Source: Meconema thalassinum
Taxonomy: Eukaryota; Arthropoda; Insecta; Orthoptera; Tettigoniidae
Assembly: GCA_946902985.2 (NCBI GenBank)
Contig: OX336388.2
Span: forward strand, 366,221,387-366,285,386
Direction of reading: 5' to 3'
Length of the DNA stretch: 64,000 bases
Of this stretch, positions 57,346 to 64,000 are shown in pieces. The notes below the pieces were generated by a model. That model was not told the DNA's origin and made no database searches. It saw nothing but the letters and a program-made list of their open reading frames with translations. Position 1 is the stretch's first letter; each line of letters starts with the position of its first letter. Both the position numbers and the translations under genes were made by a program.

Positions 57346-59643
57346 TAATATTAAAATAAATTTGATTTGAACAATTAGTATTATGAAGTATAGTAAGTAG
57401 CCATTTGACGGAGCATGAACAAGGAAACCACTTGACCTAAGCTCGTATCCGAATGTGTCTCTTTTTATGATACACAGTATATAGGGAAATTGCTCAGGTA
57501 AGGTAGAAGGACCTGCCTATCTCGCCCATGTTAAATCTTCAAATTTTTGGTACACTTAACTAAAAATTTGTTTGGGTTAGCCAATTGAAATTTTCAGGGA
57601 TTACTGTTTGGATCATTATCTGCAATAATAAAAAGGATTATTCACAAAAAGCAAAATACTTTTGCCAATATGAATATTTTAATAAGGTACGAAAATTTAA
57701 TCCAAAATCATGTCTAAAAATATTAATATTTAATTTTGTATATTATTTAAAGGGATATCCCTTCTTATTACTGTTCATTAGGATGATGTGGATACATCAA
57801 AAAATTATGGACCTATCTTTATTAGTTTTCATACAAATGGTACCAAAGTAGTGAAAAATGTTAAACTGAGAAAAGTTAGGTTGAAGTTTTTAATTACATT
57901 TTGTTACTTTTGACAATTCTTAAAACATTCCTGGCCCACAACTTGCATTATTTCGTCCATCACTGGTTATTTTGCTTCTCCTGCTTCCTTTAGCTTTTAA
58001 ATAAATAAATAAATAAAGTAATATAAACAAATAAATAAATAAATGCGTATTTCAACTTAGCTGTTCGCAAATAAGTGGAATTGTTTCCCTCATAAAATCA
58101 ACGATTTAATTATTAATAATTGGGGCAGATGACCTCGCTGTTCCGCCCCTTAAACAATATTTCTTCAATAGGTCAGTACAAAATCACAGTAGCTTACTTA
58201 TAATATTATGAGGATGTTCAGTAACCACTAGTAACATAAACAATGCAGGAAGTTGTCATTGCTATCAACACAAAGTCTGCGCTCCACAGAGCAGACCAGA
58301 AGTGAGATCAGAAATCTATCTGTAATAGTTCAGAAGTTATACGCACAGACATAAATCTCAGTAAAAGCGGGCGTTTTCATTTATGGTGCAGCATAGTCTT
58401 TTATATCTTATAAAATGACAATTTTTCATATTTTTTCGACTTTTTTTTTGATAATTTCCTGTTCTCTACATTGTAAATAACTAAAAATGCCAAGAAAATA
58501 ATTATTCATTTTTCCCATCTAGATGGGTGTTACTTACCTTAACCGAAGTTTGTACCTAGATGTTTCTTTGCTAAGGAAGCCACTTTTACGAGGTTTTAAC
58601 TGGGATGTCTCCCTTGTCAAAAGTAAACCTTAGTCTTTGGAATTAGTATTATTATTGTTGTTGTTATTATTATTATAATTTATATGAACACAAAGTTGTA
58701 TGTTTCACAAAACTAGAGCTCTTAAACAAAGGGAGTTAGAGAGTACGATCTGTACCAAAATCTTCCAAATCATTTCAACAGTAGGACGGGAAAAATCTTG
58801 CATTTCTTGTTAAGTCAACGTAAATATATATGTTTATATAGCGCGTTTAATAAACAACAAGACGATAGACCCTGCCATGCGGGTGGTATACACACACGGG
58901 GCGCTCACAAGTAACCAATTGCAAGAAATGAGCTTCAAAGGAAAGAGAATACCCGCAACAATTATGAATTGTACCTGATTTCTTAAATATCGACAATGTG
59001 TTTAAAAGTGCTTCAAACAAATAAACAAGACGATAGCTCTTGCCAGAACTTGATCGCATCGAGCTCACATACCCATAAAACCGGGTGAGTGGTTTCTACA
59101 CATGCGAGAGTTCATCCATAAAACAAAAAAGGAATGTCCCATAACATTTCCTTCAATAAAACAGCATATCTAAAGGGGCTTATATTTCACAGTAATCTGA
59201 GACGATAAGATATAACCGTCAGTTCAGCCATATATCGGACATTCATGCGTCGCCTTTTAATTCAGAATTTGAAGACATTTATGCTTATACTGCAAAATCA
59301 TTAAAGTAATATAGGTTATAGAGAAATATTGAAACTGGCTTTCCGTATTTTCCAATTCCATTGGAGGCAAATTAAGAGATTCTAATACATTCAGTAGAAA
59401 TTCTACGTCCAATCACAAATTCACACACTAGTACAGCCGTCACAATTACGCAGGTTATCAGACAAATTATGTGCGCATCCAAATACACGGGACTAAATGG
59501 CTACGATGTCCAAACCTCTCAAATGAAACAACAACAATAGCATCTACATAAGGCATCCTCTTAGCATTTGCTTGATGTGAGTAAAGAAAATCACGAAATA
59601 ATGCAACATTCGGCATGACCACTCACAATGTTTCGATTCAAAT
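57346..59643. other. Long AT-rich intergenic stretch
   Basis: It holds a 50-base piece of the LINE at 50350-50420 (TTTCGTCCATCACTGGTTAT at about 57951), AAATAAAT runs (57995-58045) and a GGCAGATGACCTCGC repeat edge (about 58128). Two ACAAGACGATAG segments lie at about 58857 and 59029, and a SINE-B-like tail at 59425-59525. The rest is unrecognised and no gene is supported. Confidence 0.5.
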
Positions 59644-60594
59644 TTGGGCTGTATACTTCGTTCAAATAATTGATTAATTCGACAACTTCGAATATTTGCT
59701 GATTCAAAATTTTAATTACTTATTCGAATGTTCGATGTATTTAAATTTTCGAACGAAGTAGATATGCGACTACTTCGGTTGTTCAAATAATTCGAGAACT
59801 CGAAGTAGGCCTACTCGAGTATTTCAAACAGTCGATTATTAAAATAAATCGAACAATTCGAATATTTTAATAATCGAAGATGTTCCTTCCCCATTCAGCC
59901 TTATAGATCCTTATAAATAAATATCTCTTTCATTCATCCTTTCTTCCATTCATTCTTTCTTTTAATTCTTTCATTTTTCTCTCTTCCCTTCATTCTTTCT
60001 TTCTTTCTTTCTTTAATTCTTTCCATCTTTACTTTTTATTTATTTCTTTGTTCCTTTCTTTCAAACTTTCATTCCTTCTCTCTTTATTTCTTTCTATCTT
60101 TCCTTTTTCTTTCTTTCTTTCTTTCTCTCTTCTTCTCTTTCATGCTTTCATTATTTCTCTCTTTCATTCTTTCTTTCTTTCTTTCTTTCTTTCTTTAATT
60201 CTTTCTATCTTTCCTTTTTCAGTCATTCATTCTTTCTTTCTCTCTCTTTTTTCTTTCTTTCTTTCTTTCTTTCTTTCTTTAATTATTTCCATCTTTCCTT
60301 TTTATTTATTTATTTATTTCTTCCTTTCTTTCATTCATTCTTTCATTCTTTCCCTCTTTAATTCTTTCTATCTTTACTTTTTCTTACATTCTTTCTTTCA
60401 TTCCTTCTTTCTTCCTTTCTTTCATTCTTTCATTATTTCTCCCTTTCTATCTTTTTTTAATTATTTCTATGTTTCCTTTTTCATTCATACATTCTTTCTT
60501 TCTTTCTCTCTTCCTTTCTTTCTCTCTTTAATTCTTTCTATCTTTCCTTTTTCTTTCTTTCTTTCTTCTTTCTTCCTCGCTTTCATTCTTTCAT

Positions 60595-60625
<31 letters not shown>

Positions 60626-60985
60626 CTCTTCCTTTCTTCCTCTCTTTCATTCTTTCGTTCTTTCTCTCTTTCTTTCTTTCTTTCTTTCTTTCTCTCTTTC
60701 TTTCTTCCTTCCTTTCTTCCTTTCTTTCATTCTATTCTAGTTTCTCTTTGTTTCTCTATGTATTACAAGGAATTGAATGGTTCGACTTGCTCGTCGAATC
60801 ATTCGATTATTGACTGACTCGTCGGGTTATTTCACTAATTCAAATATTTTAAAATTCGAATAAGGTGGAATTTCAAATATCCGAATTTCCGAATAATACG
60901 AATATTCGAATGTTCGAATCGAAAATTCATATTTCATATTATTCGAACAATTGTAATAAGTCGAGTTCCAATCTGTACAGCCCTA
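59644..60985. mobile_element. hAT-like non-autonomous element carrying a polypyrimidine tract
   Basis: Ends TTGGGCTGTA and TACAGCCCTA are inverted. The eight flanking bases ATTCAAAT and GTTCAAAC agree at six positions, fitting a decayed 8-bp target duplication. Both inner flanks (59650-59890 and 60775-60965) are full of TTCGAA/ATTCGAA. The middle (about 59935-60750) is ~800 bases of TTTC-type repeat. The 230-codon Phe/Ser frame there is not a gene. Confidence 0.5.
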
Positions 60986-61969
60986 GTTCAAACCTCAATC
61001 ACCCAAACTGCACCTCTGCACTCTGCGTGACTTAATGTGTTAGGCTACGCTGTCGTGATACATTGTATGATGATCCCTTTGTTGGTACAATTTTTTTATC
61101 ATACATTACATTCACCTGTTTGAATCACATAGTAGATGATGTTATTTCGATTAAAGGGTTTAGGACATCAGCCTCGTGTACTTGTATGTGTTCAATTTGT
61201 CTGATAACCTGCGTTTCTGTGGTCACTGTAGTGGCGTGTGTCACTGCCATTAATAGGCATAGGGATGGGGTAGGTGCCCTGGGACATGAAATAAGGTACT
61301 ATCTCTTAATTTACTCGTGGAAAATCCCGGGGAATCCAAACTCTTGTAATTGCTATCAGTGCCAAGATTCAAACTCCGATCTCCGGACTTGCTGCAGCTC
61401 CCCATTGTGGCCGTGGAGACCGATTTAACGCTCACAGCTACGCTGCGGAATTCTCGTATTATATTCGCATAATTTATTAGAATTTGATTGTGCTAAAATT
61501 GTTCACAGATTATAGCCAATCATTATTCTTCGCAACAAGCACCCTGCTGTTCCAATAACAACGGAGTGTAACATGATTGCCATTTTACTAGCTATGTTTC
61601 ATCATGTATCTTCACAAAGGTGAAGGAGATCGTTAGCCCTCGTACCAATTTCCATTCGAAGTTCAAATAATCAGAAAATATTTGTACTTACCTTTGAACT
61701 TCTATTTTCATTCCAGTGAAATAATAATGAAGACAATCCAGAGCTTATAGAACGCACTGATCGGATATTATCAGCTGAGTTACGCCTCTTGAAAATTATT
61801 GGTATGACTGGCGGAAATAAGATCCTTTGATATAAGAACCCGTACGTTAATTACATGCTATATAATTCGTAGTAATTCCTTTTACCAATATATTGATTGC
61901 GTTTCGTCCTTTCATGAGTCTCTAAATATAATAGGCCTATAACTTGCTGGGTCTTTGAAACATTGTTTT
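60986..61969. other. Unrecognised intergenic DNA
   Basis: A 121-codon frame at 61063-61428 has no recognisable domain and lacks supporting splice or promoter signals. Nothing else is seen. Confidence 0.4.
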
Positions 61970-61972
61970 CTC

Positions 61973-61973
<1 letters not shown>

Positions 61974-62027
<54 letters not shown>

Positions 62028-62400
62028 GAAAATCCACAGCCTGCTTCCAGTCTCCGACCGGGTCAGGAATGGAATGAATGAAGCCCCCGAGGCCTCCGTG
62101 ACTTAGGCGGCAGCACGCCGGCCTCTCACCGCTGGGTCCGTGGTTCAAATCCCGGGCACTCCATGTGAGATCTGTGCTGGACAAAACGGAGGCAGACAGG
62201 TTTTTCTCCGGGTACTCCGGTTTTCCCTGTCAAAATTTCATTCCAGCAACACTCTCCACTATCATTTCATTTCATCTGTCATTCATTTAATCATTGCCCC
62301 ACAGGAGTGCGTCAGGCCTCGGCAGCCGGCACAGTTCATATCCTCCCCGCTAGTTGGGGGCTTCATTCATTATTATTATTATTTATTTATTTATTTATTA
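61974..62400 (+). repeat. Family A SINE preceded by an inverted SINE tail
   Basis: An (ATT)n run is followed by GAAAATCCACAGCCTGCTTC...(62029-62088), the reverse complement of the tail of the family A copy at 46470-46545. A full family A head then starts at about 62089 (B box about 62142), ending in ATT/ATTT microsatellites. Confidence 0.75.
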
Positions 62401-63043
62401 TTTAATTATTTATTTATTTATTTGGGAACATGCATTAATTGTAGCATTAATCCATAAGTTAGATGGAGCCCTACGGGAAAGCATTGTAAAGAAACTATTA
62501 TTTCTGTAAAAATTTTTTGAAGACACACAAAAGGAAAGCACATTTGCAAAATTCGATGAATTCATGAGTAAGGTTAATTTCTAATATTAATTTATTGGTT
62601 TATACAGATGGTTTGCATATTGGCATACTATTCTTCTTAGACATAAAAGACATAGACCGAGACCAGGATAACCGTTCGATTCCAACTTTTTAGAAATGAG
62701 AGCGGGGGAATTATAAAGCGAACATTATGAAAATATGGATTTGACGAGTTTTACCATACCAATACAGAATCATAATGTAATAAAGCTATATTGAAATAGC
62801 ATACGAAGTGTTCTAACTTATTTATCTTCCAAGGATTGTATGCACATTTTAATAATTTGGATATTTGTTTTCAATTTAATATTCAGAATTCTCTGCTACT
62901 AACTGCACATTGGTACCAATAAAATCCTATATTTAACTAATATGTATATGTGTGGTTGAATAAAAAGTATTACATAGCTGTACAGTCAAATAAATGAGTA
63001 AATTTTATTGTACTGCCGGAGAAAAACCACGAGGGAGACTTAC
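62401..63043. other. AT-rich DNA, possibly intronic
   Basis: No gene seen. If the minus-strand exon at 63044-63098 is real, this is the beginning of its first intron. Confidence 0.4.
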
Positions 63044-63098
63044 CAGCCGAGCTGACGATTAGCAGCAGACAGATGATTAATTCCTGGTTATACTTCAT
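63044..63098 (-). CDS. First coding exon of a secreted host protein (partial)
   Basis: On the minus strand ATG AAG TAT opens MKYNQELIICLLLIVSSA and then a perfect donor G|GTAAGT follows at 63043-63038. A short polar start, a Leu/Ile-rich core and a small-residue SSA end make a typical signal peptide. A phase-1 intron right after the signal peptide is common in secreted proteins. The GC-rich sequence to the right (63100-63300) fits a 5' UTR and promoter. The remaining exons are not identified in this window, so the product is unknown. Confidence 0.55.
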
Positions 63099-63447
63099 GT
63101 TTCTGTATCCGTGGAGACAGTTAAGGGATAAATCACTGGGCAAGTCACATCGTCACTGACACGTCGTGGAGTGGCGGTGTTTACAGGGAGCCTCCCTCAG
63201 CAGTGCGTATCAAACTGCGGGTGGCGCGGTACTGGCTCGGCTTGGGGAGTCCACCTCTTGGCTGCCGTTATTCCGGTAGTCCGAACAGCGCATGAGCTTC
63301 CGTGGAAACGATAGTATTTACCATCCGATCTATAAATATTCCACATAGATAGTCAAGTGAAGCAGGAAATTACGGATAAATTTAAAGAAAACTATAATCA
63401 TTTTAAAGGAAGAAATCACTTTGGTTCTCAACTCCTCATTTGAGTGC

Positions 63448-63485
<38 letters not shown>

Positions 63486-63585
63486 TTAATAATACTTTTT
63501 AAATTAAATTGCATGGCCGCTTCACACGAATGAGCAACAATAGGTTAACCAAAACGATATTCACTTACATTAGCAAATTATAATC
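63099..63585 (-). promoter_or_regulatory. Possible 5' UTR and promoter region of the secreted-protein gene
   Basis: 63100-63300 is distinctly GC-rich against an AT-rich background. A TATTTATAG-like sequence lies near 63338 on the minus strand, and an (AAT)n microsatellite follows at about 63449-63485. Position of the start site is not determined. Confidence 0.3.
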
Positions 63586-63860
63586 CACCACAAAAATGGG
63601 TTGAGGAAACACGAGCAGATCTCAAAGAAGTTGACATCATTCAAGAGGATATTCTCAAAAAATCACTGTTTCGAAGGATGGTTGATAAATTTCAGGAAAA
63701 CCTAGCTTAAAAACCAAGGTCATTTGGTCTGAAGAAAGAAGGAGGGAAACTCAGTGAACACATGAAGAAGTTCTGGGAGGAGAAGAAAGGATTGGCAAGT
63801 CGGTCGATTGTTCAAGGGGCCACAGTAGGCCAAAATCGACAGAAGAAGAATTATTTATTT
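63586..63860 (+). mobile_element. LINE 3'-end fragment
   Basis: The plus-strand frame reads TRADLKEVDIIQEDILKKS, FRRMVDKFQENLA, stop, then SEHMKKFWEEKKG, and ends with GGGGCCACAGTAGGCCAAAA and an AGAAGAAGAA tail. The ending parallels that of the LINE at 56600-57345 (TCCTCAGTAGGCCCAAACG...AAGAAGAAG), so both are the same or sister families. Confidence 0.65.
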
Positions 63861-63924
63861 TACTTTCATTCTTAATATTGTTATTGGAAATAGATCGCAC
63901 TGTTGAATGCCTAGTGTTAGATTT

Positions 63925-64000
63925 TTTTTTGTCTTGTGGCCCCCTCAGAGGCCGAGTGCAGGTCTTTCTAATCGACGCCCGTGGGCGACCTGCGCGTCGG
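63925..64000 (+). repeat. Dispersed repeat, family F, cut by the window end
   Basis: GGCCCCCTCAGAGGCCGAGT and GACGCCCGTGGGCGACCTGC recall the reverse-oriented sequence near 53420-53475. Confidence 0.4.

Noticed and set aside
60048..60740. 230-codon Phe/Ser/Leu frame
   Set aside because: It is a translation of the TTTC polypyrimidine tract.
61063..61428. 121-codon frame
   Set aside because: It has no domain, no promoter or splice support, and the surrounding DNA looks intergenic.

Overview
This is eukaryotic nuclear DNA, most likely from an insect with a large, repeat-rich genome. The evidence is GT-AG introns, (TTAGG)n arrays, several tRNA-derived SINE families, LINE fragments with reverse-transcriptase C-termini, a mariner relic, a hAT-like element and a Ty3/gypsy-type retrotransposon array. 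I cannot name the species.

Region 1 (1-12103) is an almost perfect palindrome with arms of about 6 kb. The left arm runs off the window edge. The arms are not identical: they differ by scattered substitutions and by a minisatellite that is about 115 bp longer on the left. Each arm carries the same gene set, mirrored. First comes a TATA promoter preceded by a 113-bp tandem duplication, then a three-exon gene for a 71-residue basic protein. An inhibitor-of-apoptosis protein (BIR-BIR-RING) follows, then a 93-residue protein of unknown family. Convergent to these are two paralogous FLYWCH-type zinc-finger genes. The symmetry centre is itself a pair of smaller palindromes. The left IAP has an in-frame stop. 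The right IAP is open but has lost a conserved-looking glycine in BIR1. No transposase, integrase or viral structural gene is visible, so whether this is a mobile element, an endogenised viral segment or a chromosomal inverted duplication is open. It is the best candidate here for an undescribed system.

Region 2 (12104-14831) is junk-like flanking DNA: a degenerate ~150-bp repeat, then a fragment of another LTR element (gag start, primer-binding site, LTR part). Region 3 (14832-44296) is a head-to-tail array of three Ty3/gypsy-type elements on the minus strand, sharing four unusually long LTRs (~3.2 kb) at a 9.045-kb period. Each copy has different lesions and none is fully intact. The leftmost LTR is chimeric, switching to a different sequence at an AT microsatellite.

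Region 4 (44297-64000) is intergenic DNA packed with repeats: a 44-bp minisatellite abutting the last LTR, tRNA-derived SINEs, truncated LINEs, a foldback element, a mariner relic, a hAT-like TTCGAA-rich element with a huge polypyrimidine tract, and microsatellites. The only likely ordinary host-gene piece is a signal-peptide exon on the minus strand at 63044-63098.
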